Origin: Anthostomella pinea
Taxonomy: Eukaryota > Ascomycota > Sordariomycetes > Xylariales > Xylariaceae
Assembly: GCA_963556695.1 (NCBI GenBank)
Contig: CAUWAG010000011.1
Span: 682,001-746,000 of the forward strand
Direction of reading: 5' to 3'
DNA length: 64,000 nucleotides
Below are positions 22,432 through 35,300 of this stretch, piece by piece (position 1 is the first letter of the stretch; every line of letters starts with the position of its first letter). The translations under genes were made by a program, and so were the position numbers. The notes beneath the pieces were generated by a model. That model saw nothing but the letters and a program-made list of their open reading frames with translations, did not search any database and was not told the DNA's origin.

Positions 22432-23517
22432 TCATTGTAGTTTGTACACAATGGCTACAACTACCATCACCACAGCTCCAAGGAAGAGCAGTCCGCGTAC
22501 GGCACCGAATAAGAACCTCTTGGCCACCTTGGACTCCTGACCGCCCCATCCAGCCGCCGAGTTGGTGAACGGAAAGGGTTCATTCTCGGGGACAGGCTTC
22601 CCAAGGAACTCGCACAGAGGTTCCCACCCATCTTCCACCGTCCATTCCAGCAGTCGATCCTTAGGCACCAGTCCACGAATCATATTGCAATGGTCTACTT
22701 CAGTGGTCAGCGAAGTCAAAGCGACACTCGAGTTGGTTTTACGCACCGCGATATACCCATTTCCCGTTTCTAGCAATACCAGTTTTGATGTTGCCATCCA
22801 GGGCTCGAAACAAGCCCGGATACATGAATCGTATATGTGAGTGCCAGGCCCAGAAGCACTCACGGCCGAGGCACGATAGAGCCCATAGCGGCCAATGAGA
22901 ATCAGCGCGAGCGAGCGTGTTGGTGACGCTGCGGTGCCAGGCATCGATGTCCTCGCGGTAGTTCAGGATGACCTTTGCGTCCGGATAAGCATCGATCAGC
23001 TCGGCTGCAAACACTGACCCTGCGGTGTCGGTGACAGCCACGGAGTGGCCTAGTAGAGCATCGAAATCGGCGGCAGTGATGCTGTTTTCGCCGTTCAAGG
23101 GGCCGAACCACCTTGAGATACCCATTAGTCAAGTGAAGCAGGGACGGGGGAGCCAATGTACGTACTTCTTGCGGCTCAGACGAACGTATTGCTGACAGTA
23201 GTTCGGATCTTCCACTGTAGCGTTCAGAGTCAGCTGCGATTGCGGGGTGAATTGCGACCGAGGAGTCACTCTCCCTTTGATGTAGAAAGGCACGGCAGTA
23301 GAACAAGATGATACTGACTGATGATGTCCCATCCATGGAGGGTGTGGTCGTAGCCCAGCTTCAGCAAGGCGTGCTGGAGTGACTCTGTTCCGGATCGCGG
23401 CAGCCCCACGCAGAGGACTTCCATGGGCTTCACTCGTTCGCGCTTGGGAGGCTCTGGAAGCGAATAGGCATATTCGAGCAAGTAGCAGAACCAGCCATTC
23501 AAGTTGAGCCTCAACAT
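22432..23517 (-). CDS. Sulfotransferase-fold protein (Sulfotransfer_4-like) with C-terminal membrane anchor
   Basis: Four exons (23517-23319, 23214-23166, 23111-22747, 22697-22432) join to 292 residues; introns begin GTCAGT, GTACGT and GTGCGT and end CAG, AAG and AAG. The joins restore HGWDIIMEDPNY, RLSRKKWFGPLNGE and WVYRVDHCNMIRGLVPKDRL, all expected family text. Residues 37-46, VGLPRSGTES, are the 5-prime phosphosulfate loop; VTDTAGSVFAAELIDAYPDA and VILNYREDIDAWHRS follow as in this fungal family. Residues about 270-290 (LLFLGAVVMVVVAIVYKL) form a single membrane helix, so the protein is probably tail-anchored. The family is often annotated as a P-loop or NAD-dependent protein, and its activity is seldom tested. 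A role in the cluster (sulfation or scaffolding) is only inferred from position. Confidence 0.88.
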
Positions 23518-24292
23518 CTTGTAGTCGTCTTCTCGATTGAGTTGAGTACGGAACGATGCTTAACTGAGGAGAGCTGATTTGGTGCTCATACTAGAGAACA
23601 AGGGACGTTTGCGAGTGACTGAAACGTTGGAAGAGGTCTACGGGTTGCCTCGGAAAACTCAGACCGTCATCCGCCCCAGCGTTTGATGGTCTGAGAGGTT
23701 CTTGCGGTGGCAGGGGTGTCGGAGATAGCGCCAGCCGTGCCAGCCAAACCCAACCAGTACAGGTACTCATCATGCTTGAGACTTACCCGCCGATCGGAGT
23801 ATTGTATGCACCTAAGCGCTAGTCATTCGCCGCAGCTGTGCCGTGACATTTCAATGATCCTTTGCTGTTAGTGTGTTACGTCGATGCAACACTCGTTAAT
23901 ATCATGTTGTTGGAGGATCTGACCGGCCTATGCACGGCTCATATCAGCACACCTCTAAGACCTAAGCCCTATCCGGGTGGCGTGCTGGGAAGGGCTTACG
24001 ACGAGCCAACGGCATTAGGGGGGGGGGGGGGGGGGGGGGGAGGTGGGACTACTACAACGTCAATGAGACATGTAGGGCTTGTAGACGTACAGCCTGACAA
24101 GTCCTCCAGAGATGAGATGCCCATGAACCAACCGCGATTTGCATTCCGGATCGACTCGCTACGGAGCAGTCGGTGCCTATTTAGCTTTTTGTCTTCGCGT
24201 CCTTCATCCGTACCGCAAGTTCAACCTCGTGACGGGACTGTACGCCCCAAACCTCTATCCCCATACCACATACCTTCGCATTGTTGACGGCC
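23518..24292. promoter_or_regulatory. Divergent intergenic region with a 23-G homopolymer
   Basis: This 775-bp gap separates the sulfotransferase-like gene (minus) from the rhodopsin-like gene (plus) and should contain both promoters. A run of 23 G (24018-24040) followed by A and GGTGGG lies about 250 bp upstream of the plus-strand ATG. No TATA box was assigned. Confidence 0.5.
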
Positions 24293-25521
24293 ATGGCTTT
24301 TAATGTTTTCCAGAACTCTCAGCAAGGAGCAGCGTTTGTTATTTGTGTTGTAACTATTCCGCTGTGTACTATCGCAATCATCCTTCGTTTCATTTCCACA
24401 CGCCGTGCCCGCCAAAAGATCGGGTATGAGGACATCTTCGCGTTGCTCGCCCTTCTCTTCCACCTCTTGTACACGACGATATTCTTATATCGTAAGTATA
24501 GAGACTCAATCGCACAACATACCAATAGTTCCAAGTTGTGCTGATTCATGGGAATTTGCAGTCCTCTCAAGACTGAACGGCCAAGTCTACATCGAAATAG
24601 GCGCTGTCTCTCCGTCGAAGCTAATCCACATCCTCAAGGTATTGCCCATGTTCGCACACCCATCTGCCAAAGGTACTATCCGTGCATTAGGTAGGGTGGT
24701 TCACGTCTGCCCAGTACACCGGAAACCAGCTCTTTACTAAGCTGAGCCTACTGGTTTTCTACCACCGCCTTTTCTCGATAAACCGCACGTTCGATCGCTG
24801 GCTTCAATTCCTCGGCATCCTACAGATCGCTTGGTTTGTGCCGGTCTACCTGGTCAAGTACTTCTTTTGCCTCCCAGTCGAGAGCATATGGAACCTGAGC
24901 GTACCTGGTAAATGCATCAATATCGGCGCGTTCCTTGCAGCAACCGAAAGCATCAACAGCCTGATTGACTTCGCTATGATCATCCTTGCTGTTTGGATCG
25001 TCAACTCTCTGCAGATGAGCAACCACGCAAAGTGGAAGCTAGGCATGCTGTTTGCCTTGGGAGGCCTGTAGGTCCATTCGCCCACCATAATGCTACGTGA
25101 ACTAATGCGTAAAAAGGTCAGGAATCATCGGTTTGATTAAGATCAAGGAAGCCTACTCGGCAGCTTGTAAGTTGTCCCCTTCCATCTTGTCGCTCTTCGT
25201 CCAGCCGCCCCATCAGAACCATAGGTAGCTAATCCAGATTCAGACAATAACTTTCTCTCCCCGATCTGGGATATTGTCCAAATGTCCACCAGTATCATCT
25301 GCTGTTGTGCGCCTATCTATAAGCCCCTGATATCCGACTTGAAGATCCTGAAGACGTTGAAGGCGACGTTCAGTTCTTCCGACTCCCAATCGAAGTCAAG
25401 GAACTTCTCTACAAGTGGAAGGAGTTGGGCTACAGATAGCAACCGATATGAGACCGGGGATGAGGCTTGGTTGCGTCTTGAGGAGCGTGGTCACGGCAGA
25501 GGAGCCGATAGATTCGAGTGA
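24293..25521 (+). CDS. Integral membrane protein, fungal rhodopsin-like domain
   Basis: Five exons (24293-24491, 24562-24638, 24691-25067, 25117-25166, 25238-25521) join in frame to 328 residues. Splice choice was guided by family text: WFTSAQYTGNQLFTKLSLLV requires the TAG acceptor ending at 24690, and AYSDNNFLSPIWDIVQMS requires the acceptor ending at 25237. Hydrophobic helices are visible at the N terminus (FVICVVTIPLCTIAIIL), then IFALLALLFHLLYTTIF, FVPVYLVKYFF, LIDFAMIILAVWIV, LGMLFALGG and the CCCAPIYKPLI region, giving about seven. The C terminus is polar and Ser/Arg-rich. The family (extracellular-facing or plasma-membrane seven-helix proteins common near fungal clusters) has no established reaction. 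It lies in the middle of the cluster, head-on to the PKS promoter. It may be a sensor or a passenger. Confidence 0.88.
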
Positions 25522-26346
25522 CCGGGACCTCTACCGGTACATTGCTAGTTAGGGTACATTGGATAGAAGCTTGTATAAGGTACCTAGGGAGAACCTTGGG
25601 GGATCTGCAAAGTGTCGAGGTGGATAGCTTATTCAGGTGCCTCATATGTGATGGCTGGTGCCACCGTGCGTACGGCCAGTGGTAAAGCTCGTCGGATTTT
25701 GTCTGTATTTTTAAGTCAACGGTAAATATGGAGTACTTACCGCAGAACTGCAACGCTGGGCCTGGAATCTCATGTACCCCTTCGATATGTCAAACCAAGC
25801 TGAAGACGAGTGCGCCATCAACCTCGTCGCTATGTGTTGGAATTAGTTTGACCCTCGGCTGCACAGTACTCATGATAGGGGCGAGGGGAAGGGGCGGCCC
25901 GGGTACTCCGGGAGGTTCCCAGTTGGTCACCTCTTTTCCAGAAAGAACATATGTACCTAAAGGCAGCACATGGTCCGAAATGGCATTGCGTCATCTAGCT
26001 CAGAGATGGTACACACCATGGGGGTAAGGATGTACATGCATTATCTATTGTGATCAAAATGGGCGAACATGCATGACTGTAACCACAATGCATATACTGT
26101 AGAACGCATCTGAGGCTCTGGGAGAACCCATCGCATTTGCCCCTCCTGTTGGCACAGCCGCTGTTGTACTCGCACGTCGTGTCCATGTGCAACCGGCCAG
26201 CGGCGCCCTCACCCTTGGAAGCTCGTGCTTGTATCTTAGCCAGAAAGGATTCCTGGAAGCTGAGTTCCTTCAGATACCTTGCAACTTGAATCATTCGATC
26301 GCGTTTCCATTTCAGCCCGTATCTTGATAGAGTCAAGAGACTGATC
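25522..26346. promoter_or_regulatory. Intergenic, PKS upstream region
   Basis: No coding text. It contains the 3-prime flank of the membrane protein and the promoter of the PKS. No clear core promoter motif near the PKS start was recognised. Confidence 0.4.
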
Positions 26347-29300
26347 ATGTGTCAACGCGGTGAGCCGATTGCCATCATAGGCAGTGCGTGCCACTTCGCT
26401 GGGGGCTCCAATTCGCCGTCAAAGCTATGGGAGCTTCTCACCAACCCTAGTGATGTTCGTACCGAAGTTCCGGACTCGAGGTTCAGTGTCAGAGGCTTCT
26501 ATCACCATGATCCTGCACAGAATGGGCACACCAACGTCAGACATTCGTACCTCCTCGAGGATGACTTGAGTGCATTCGACGCGGAATTCTTCGGCATTAA
26601 GCCAGTTGAAGCAAAGGCTGTCGACCCACAGCAGAGATGGTTGCTGGAGACGGTCTACGAGGTGAGCATCTTCCACGTTCGTATATATAAGTGAACTTTA
26701 AATGCTTACACCGAGGAAAAAACAGGGGATCGAAGCAGCTGGCTTGACCATAGAGTCTCTCAGGGGCAGTGACACGGGTGTATATGTTGGTGTCATGTGC
26801 GGCGACTACGGGTCCATTCTTCTGAGGGATTTGGAAGCGACACCGACATACTCAGCAACAGGGACTGCGAACAGTATCATGTCTAACCGCATATCGCACT
26901 TTTTCGATTGGAGAGGTCCGTCGATAACTCTCGATACCGCTTGTTCCTCAAGCCTCGTTGCGGTGCATCTGGCTATCCAAGCGCTGCGCACAGGGGAGAG
27001 CCGGATTGCCGTAGCATGCGGATCCAACCTCATCCTAGGGCCCGAGAGCTACATCATCGAGAGTAAGCTTAAGATGCTATCTCCCGATGGTGTCTGTAGG
27101 ATGTGGGACCAAGATGCCAACGGTTATGCGTAAGTCTATGCTCCAGGGCCATTGAACAGTCGTTGCTAATCCTAGAGAGGTGCAGGCGTGGAGATGGCGT
27201 CGCAGCAATCATTCTCAAAACGCTGAAGGAAGCGCTGGCCGACGGGGACCACATTGAATGCGTCATCCGTGAGACCGGAATCAACCAAGATGGCAATACT
27301 CCAGGTATCACAATACCGAGTGCGTCATCCCAAGCGGCCCTAATCCGTCAAACGTATGCCAAAGCTGGCCTAAGCCCATTCCTGAAGCAAGGAGATGGCC
27401 CTCAATACTTTGAAGCCCATGGGACTGGCACACTGGCGGGTGATCCTATTGAAGCCGAGGCCATCCGTGCCGCCTTCTTTGGAGGCAAGGAAGAGGTCCA
27501 TGGACCTCGCCAGCACACCGCGGATGCCGAAAACAGACATTTGCTGTATGTCGGCTCGGTGAAAACAGTCCTGGGCCACACCGAGGGAACAGCTGGCCTA
27601 GCAGGAATCCTCAAAGCGTCGCTCGCTCTTCAGCATGCTCTCATCCCCCCCAATCTGCATTTTCGCCATCTAAGCGGTCGGGTGGCTCCATTCTACTCGA
27701 ACCTTGAGCTTGTCCAAGGAGAGACGAAACCGTGGCCAGCCATTGCCGGATCAGGGGAACACCATCGACGGGCGAGCGTCAACAGTTTTGGCTTTGGAGG
27801 GACCAATGCCCATGCCATCCTCGAGCACTTCAACAACAGTGTTACTTCTTCGCCAACACATTTGGATCGCTTATTCACGCCAATTGTCTTCTCAGAAAGC
27901 TCAGAGCATTCGCTACGAGCCAGCCTCACGGAGTACGCGGAGTTCTTGAACCGCAACCCGACAATCGAGATGCATGACCTGGCCTGGACACTACGACAAC
28001 GACGGTCTCTTCTAGCACACCGTGTATACTATCCAGCGCAATCCATCCCAGAACTCAGACAACAAATCATTGCCACGCTCCATAAAGGAGAGGAGTCTCT
28101 CGTGGGCTATCGGTTCAGTCGGGATAGTAACAAGGGCAAGCTATTGGGCATTTTTACCGGCCAAGGTGCTCAGTTCGCTCGTGTCGGTGCTGAACTCGTT
28201 GAGCACTCTCCCCGGGCCCAAAATATTATTCGATCGCTAGAGGAGCATCTTGCGGCGCTTGATCCTAGCGACCGCCCGACCTGGTCGCTACAGGCCGAGA
28301 TGCTGGCGTCGGGCGATTCGTCAAGGATCCACCAGGCGGCAATTGCCCAGCCAGTATGTACCGCGGTGCAAATCCTTTTAGTTGACCTCTTGGCCCTAGC
28401 AGGCGTACACTTTGACATTGTCATAGGGCACTCATCTGGGGAAATCTGCGCGGCCTATGCAGCAGGGGCACTTTCGGCACGTGATGCTTTATATATAGCA
28501 TACTTTCGTGGGCTGTACACCGCAAGGGCAGCGAGTCCGAATGGTGAGAACATCCGTGGTGCAATGGTCGCCGTGCAGACATCAATGGAAGATGCGATGG
28601 AGCTCTGTCAAGATGAGGTGTATCGCGGACGAATAGAAGTCGCAGCGATTAACTCTTCGTCGAGTGTCACTATCTCCGGCGATGTCGATGCAATTGCGGA
28701 GCTTGAGGAGCTTCTCCGGGACGAGAACACAGGCTTCCGCCGACTGCGAGTTGATACGGCATACCATTCACGCTACATGGATCGTTGCTGTGCCCCGTAC
28801 ATCGAGTCACTCCGAAGGTATGGTGTACAGACGGAAAAGCATCGGCCGCATACGAACTGCAAGTGGTACTCGACAGTCTACAACCGTCTCATCGACATAC
28901 CGGTAGACGGGGATAGTGGTCTAAGTGTCACATACTGGGCTGACAACATGAAGCAACCTGTCTTGCTTTCTCACGCGCTCCGGACGAGCCTAACAGTGGG
29001 CGACGGGGCTATCCCCAGCGTCATACTCGAGGTTGGCCCTCACCCAGCACTCCAGGGTCCTATATCTCAAACTATCCTGGAATCACTGGAGACAACAATC
29101 CCTTACCATGGAACTCTGAGACGTGGTATAGGTTCTGTAGAAGCGCTCTCCAGCAGCCTCGGATTTCTATGGCAGCGTTTCTACAAACATCACTCTCGGG
29201 CGTTTAATCTGGACCGGTTTGAACAAGCCATGACGATTACGAACGACGAAGACAGACAATACCATTGTTTCAGACTATTAAAAGGCCTCCCATCCTATCA

Positions 29301-32300
29301 ATGGAATCATTCGACACGCTATTGGGCCGAATCTCGGGCCTCGCGCCGGCTGCGTGTCCGTCCGGACTCCTTCCACCCACTACTGGGGCATTTCACCCCC
29401 GACAGCAGTCCTCATCATTTGCGCTGGCGTAATCTCTTACGCGCAACCCAAAGCTACAGTGATGATAGCCACGACGAATCATCGTGGATGACTGAGCATT
29501 GTATTGATGGCCAAACCCTTGTCCCAGCTGCTGGGTACGTCTCCACGGCCACTCCCCGATGCGGCCGCGACCGCGGCCTCTGTGACTGTGTCATCACGCA
29601 AGGAAGTCAAGCTGCAACTTCAACTCGTCGAGATTCATGACCTGGTCATCCACCAGGCTGTGGTTCTAAATTCTGACAACAATGATGGCGTGGAGGTACT
29701 CATCGAGCTAGCCGACATCGCAGTCACCAACGCGGGCACTCGGGTACGCTCTCATTTCACGTTTTCGGCAGCGCTGGGGCGCAGTGATGACACACTGACG
29801 CTGGTAGCCAGCGCAGAGCTTGAGGTGCTCCTGGGTATAGGGGCGCCAGACCAGACGCTGCTGCCGGCTCGGCCAGCTGCAATCCCTCACATGACTGAAG
29901 TCAACCCAGAACTCTTCTATATGTCGCTGGTCAGCTTGGGCTACAACTACCAGGGCCGATACCGGTCAATGAAGTCCCTCAGTCGGAAACATGGAAGAGC
30001 AACTGGATCAGTCACCGTCAGGGAGTCCGACGACGAGACTTCGTTGCTGACTAACCCAGCCGGTCTGGATGCCGCATTTCAGTCCTTACTTCTCGCCTAC
30101 AGCTTTCCAAACGACACTCAAATGCGTTCTTTGCATCTGCCTCTGCGCCTCGGCCACATCCGAGTGAATCCTGTTCAGTGTGGGAACGCCTTCAGGCGTT
30201 TGAAACTTCCTGATGATGCGCAGGATGTTCCAAGGCATGTCCCACGGGATCATAGCATGGACGTCGAAGCGACGGTCACACGCTCCCACCAGAGCCTGTC
30301 GACGTCGTCAGGCCGGGGAGGGTTTGTGGGCGACATTACCATCTTCAGCAGCCCTTCAGCCCACGCAGCGATCCAGATACAGGACATCCAAATCGTGCCT
30401 CTCGGTGCCGATGACCAACACAGCGACCGCAGCGTTTTTACGAAGATGCAGCTGGTGGACATGGCGTATGACGGTACCGCCGCCGCTGCTGCCGACGCTG
30501 GCAGCATCGAGAGTTCCAGCGCTATAGCTACGCGTGATGCCCTTAAGCGTTTAGCTGTCTACTATTTGCGCGAGTATGAATCATACGTTCTCGTAGACTC
30601 ACCGCTTCGCTCCAGTACCAATAATGACCCAATGTCATACTTTCTGCAGTATGCGCAACATCTAATCTCGTCGCTTGGACCGGAATGGCGGTCGGAGGAC
30701 AGTCTTTCAGACATCAAGCAAGCAACGAATGTGATCCCCATGCTTCCCGATGTTAGGGTCATGACTCTGGTTGGGGAAAGCATACCTCGTATTGTTCGGG
30801 GGGAAACTACCATGCTCGAACAGTTTCGCGAATCCGGGGTCCTCGATAGGTTCTACGAAGAGGGTTTTGCGACGGCTCCGTCGGCGCGCTGGCAAACGAG
30901 GATAGTGAAGCAGCTTGCAGACCGGAATCCACACCTGGACATTATTGAAGTCGGTAGGTCATATCCCTCTCCTCCACTCCCGCCCACTCATCCCTTTACC
31001 TGGCGGACCCATACCAAAGGGGGTCGAGGAAAGGCTTCACTCCAACCCATTTTAGACTGTTACGCAGGAATGGGACTTTCCCCGGTAGGAACTTTTCTGA
31101 CATGTCTCCAGGTGCTGGTACCGGAGGCACAACAAAACCGATATTGCGGAGCATCGGGAGCAGCTTTCGGAGCTACACATTCACCGACGTGTCGGCTGGC
31201 TTCTTTGGCACCGCATCAGCTGCTCTGTCATCTTTCAAAGACCGAATCGTTTTCAAGACACTTGACCTTGAGACGGACCCGTGCTCCCAGGGGATCCCCG
31301 CCGGAGCATACGACGTTGTCGTAGCATCTTTCGTCTTGCATGCCACAGGCTCACTGAAAAGTACACTTGCACATGTGCGCACGCTTCTCAAGCCTGGTGG
31401 GTTCCTCATCGTTGGAGAAGGCAGCATGGATAGCCCTTTGTTGAGCTTTATCTTTGGTCCGCTATCAGGATGGTGGCTAGGTCGCGGCGACGAAGGGCGT
31501 ACGCTTTCGCCAGCCGTATCGGCCGCGCAATGGCACCAATTGTTACTCGAGGCGGGCTTCTCGGGCATCGACACGAGATCCCCAGTATCATGGGAAGATA
31601 CCCTTGGGGTTTGCCTCTTTGCGTCGCAGGCTGTAAATGACCAGATTCGCATGTTCCGCGCGCCACTGACGTTGGACATTCCGCGAGCCCATCACACCAA
31701 GGATGTGGTCCTAATAGGTGGTCGCACAGATCTCACCAAGCCTCCTGTTAAAGAGCTGCAGAGCACCTTTCAACAACTGGGCATCCACGTATACACGTAC
31801 CAATCCCTAGGCGAAGTGGACTACGATGGGAACCTATTCAATCAAGCGCATCCGCCGCCTGTCCTGAATATTTCCGATCTTGACAAGCCTGTCCTGGAAG
31901 ACATCGACGAGGAAAGTTTCTTATCCTTCCGACGGATGCTTCAGACCGGCAAGACCATTCTTTGGGTGACCAGCGGCCGTTTGGCACGGAGCCCTTACAG
32001 TAATCTAGTAGTAGGGTTTGGCCGAGCCGCTGTCCAGGAGACTGCGTCTTTGTTCATACAGAACTTAGACCTCGAGAGTCCCTTCGACCGGACGACACCG
32101 CTGGTCATTGCCGAGACGTTCATGCGCTTTGTGCTATGTTCAACGTCAGCCCAAGAGACATCAGAGGAGAAGATGCTGTGGACAGTTGAGCCCGAGATTG
32201 TCATCAGCGCAGATGGACACCATCGAGTGCCTCGGCTGCTGCCCCTCAGCGATGTGAACGCTCGATACGACTCGGGGCGACGGTCCATTTTCCAGAATGT

Positions 32301-35300
32301 CAACCCGGCAAATGTACCCGTTTCCATACAGTGTGACGTGACCGTACTGGTGCAATTGCTATCACAAAGCTCCTCCCGACAGACTACGACTCGACCAGAG
32401 GCTTAATTACTGCTACGGAGCATCTTTCAGAGTTCAAGGTCTCACGCGCGATACCCCCTGCAATCAAGACACCCCTTGGTCACAGGTTTCTTGCACTCGG
32501 TACCATGAACCGAATGGAGACTCAACAGCTTGCGCTTGTACCCTTCATGGCATCCATCGTGAACATCCGCGCCGCAGACATGGTCCCGGTTCCAGCTCAT
32601 TCCAAGGGCGATATATCACTTCTTTCGGCTTTGGCTGCGTGGCTTGTTGCTTTAGAAGTTACCCGTCTGCTACTCCCAGGCCAAACCATCTTAGTCCATG
32701 ATGCTTTACCCAGAGTCATCAAGGCCATTCGCACCCAGGCGGCAAGAAAAGGGGTAAACGTGATATGTTCCGCGAACATCCACTCGTCCCAAGGTACAGC
32801 GGCAGTACCCAATGCGGTGGATGTTACTCTTCGGCAATTTCTAAGTCGAGACGAGCTTCGCCAATCGCTGCCGTTCCGGAAGGGCATCTCCTGTTTTGCT
32901 GGCTTCGCTACAGGCATTGACCAAGTCAAAACCCAGGACATGATCATCGAAAGCCTTCCAGAATGGTGTCAAATAAAGACAGCCGAAAGCCTCTATGCGT
33001 GGACGGGCGATGATACTGCTCCAGTGGTAGATGCCACCGCAATGGACATCCTGTTAGAGGCTGTTGACAACGCCGAAGACCTCGAATGTACCGCTGACGA
33101 TGAGCTTGAGATGATTCAACTCGGACGTTTGGCTCCAGAGATGACAGGAGCATCAACTGGGAATTATGTCACTGGCAGCCATAGCGATGGCAAGCCTTTC
33201 ATCATTGACTTCACAGCTTCACCTGAGGTCCCAGCTCGTGTGTTGAGATTAGACGCCAGTCAGCCTCTTTTCAAATCAGACCGAACCTACTGGGTAGTAC
33301 GTCTCTCAGGTACCCTTGGGGTGTCTCTTTGCGATTGGATGATTAGGGTAGGAGTACGACATATTGTGATCAGTAGCAGGAGCCCAGCAATTGAAGCTTC
33401 ATGGATAGAGGCCCATGGTCGCAATGGGGTTAGTGTCACGATCATGCCATGGTAAGAGAGCCATTCCACCCAAGCATCAATTTATCACTACTGGTACTGA
33501 CGTCTCCTTCCCGAAGCGATGCTACCACTCACGCAGCTCTGGTGGCTGTGCATGCCCAGATTTGCGACAACCACCCCCCTATTGCCGGCTTGTTCAACGG
33601 AGCAATGATATTACGCGACACCATGATGGGTAACATGTCTTACTCACAGTTTACGGAAGTGCTCGGGCCTAAAGTAACGGGCAGCTTGAACCTGGATCGC
33701 ATCTTCTCTTCCCCCGAAACACCATTGGAATTTTTCATATTGCTTTCCTCCATCAATTGCACCATAGGAAACCCCGGCCAGGCCAATTACGCGGCAGCAA
33801 ACGCCTTCCAATGTGCCCTAGCTGCAAGCCGGAGGCAACGCAATCTGCCCGGCGTGGCCCTGAATGTCGGTGCTATCATCGTAGCGGGCTATCTGCATCG
33901 GACAGACAAGCGGAAACTAGACCTTACCGTCGCGAGAGGCGGCTTGATGCACCTGTCCGAAGAGGATTTCCACCAAATTGTTGCTGAAGGTGTCTTCGCA
34001 AGCTACACCGGCAGCGAGACCGAGCTCACAACAGGACTCCTGAGCGTGGCGCACGACGCGGTCGACCGGCCAATCTGGTTCACAGACCCAAAGTTTGCGC
34101 ATTTGATCAAGTCGCATGGCGAGGCCGTCGACGACTTTGGCTCTACACCAAAAGGCGGCGGTGACCGAGATGGAAACAGGGGACGACCGCAGGTATCGGC
34201 GCTGCAGACCCGTTTACGCTCGAGCAAAACCCGCGGAGAGCTCGAAGCCGTAGTCAAGGAGGCCTTGGCAGCCCAACTACGCTATGAGCTGCAGATGAAG
34301 TCGATCAGCGATGATGAACTGATGCAGATGCACAAAGGCGAACTCGGGATTGATTCGCTCATATCAGTCGACATACGGAACTGGTTCCTGAAGTCCATGT
34401 CAATAAGCATACCTGTGCTCCGCATCATGAGCAATGAGACTGTGATGAGCCTCGTTCATCATGCCATCGAGAGTATGCCACCCAAGATGGTACCCCAAAT
34501 GCCCCAAGAGCATATCAGTAGCCAAACGGACGAACAACCCTTCCAACCCCCTGCCGACGGTCGCACAGCTCTCAGCTACAACTCCGATCATCGATCCAAT
34601 ACGTCAATGAAAGCTGCTGAGTTACAGGTCCTGGTCAACTGGGATGCTGAGACACTCCCACCCACCGTTCCAGACCATTTCTCGGCACTCCTGCGGTCTC
34701 ATCCCGCATACACCGAGGCGGCAGGCTTTCCACCGAAACGGTTCATCCTGAGCGGTGTAACAGGACTCTTAGGTCGCAACCTGCTCAGCTATCTCCTACA
34801 GACGACCCCTCCGACCACGAGAATAATCAACATCGCCGTACGCCAGCTACAGACCACAGACTTGGGCACCTTCCTTGCCGGGGTTCCGCCCGACATCAGC
34901 GGCGCCGCGTCCACGGGGCGCACCACGTTCCTAGCTGGTGACCTCACACAACCGCGTCTGGGCCTCTCTACCGCAGACTGCGCGGCCGTCTTCGCGGACG
35001 CCGATGTGGTCATCCACGCGGGCGCGGACACCTCGCATATCAAGCCCTACGCAGCACTGCGCGCAGCCAACGTCGGGTCGACGACGGAGCTAGTACGCAT
35101 CTGCGCCGCCCGTCGCGGGGTCCCTCTGCACTTCGTGTCGTCCGTGGGCGTGGGCCTGTTCTCTGCCGCCGACGGCAGCGGCCCGGACATGGAGGAGCTG
35201 CTCCCCGCGCGGGCGCCAGGGACGCCTCCCACGGCCCACGGCGAGGCCGTGCTGGCGCACAGCGGCTACACGGCGAGCAAATGGGTGGCAGAGAGGCTGC

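Noticed and set aside
24221..24570. Minus-strand frames opposite the rhodopsin-like gene
   Set aside because: They are shadows of the spliced plus-strand gene, which has family motifs and good introns.
29535..29605. Intron in the PKS DH region (donor GTACGT at 29535)
   Set aside because: No acceptor downstream of this strong donor restores the correct frame, and removal would delete a conserved helix.
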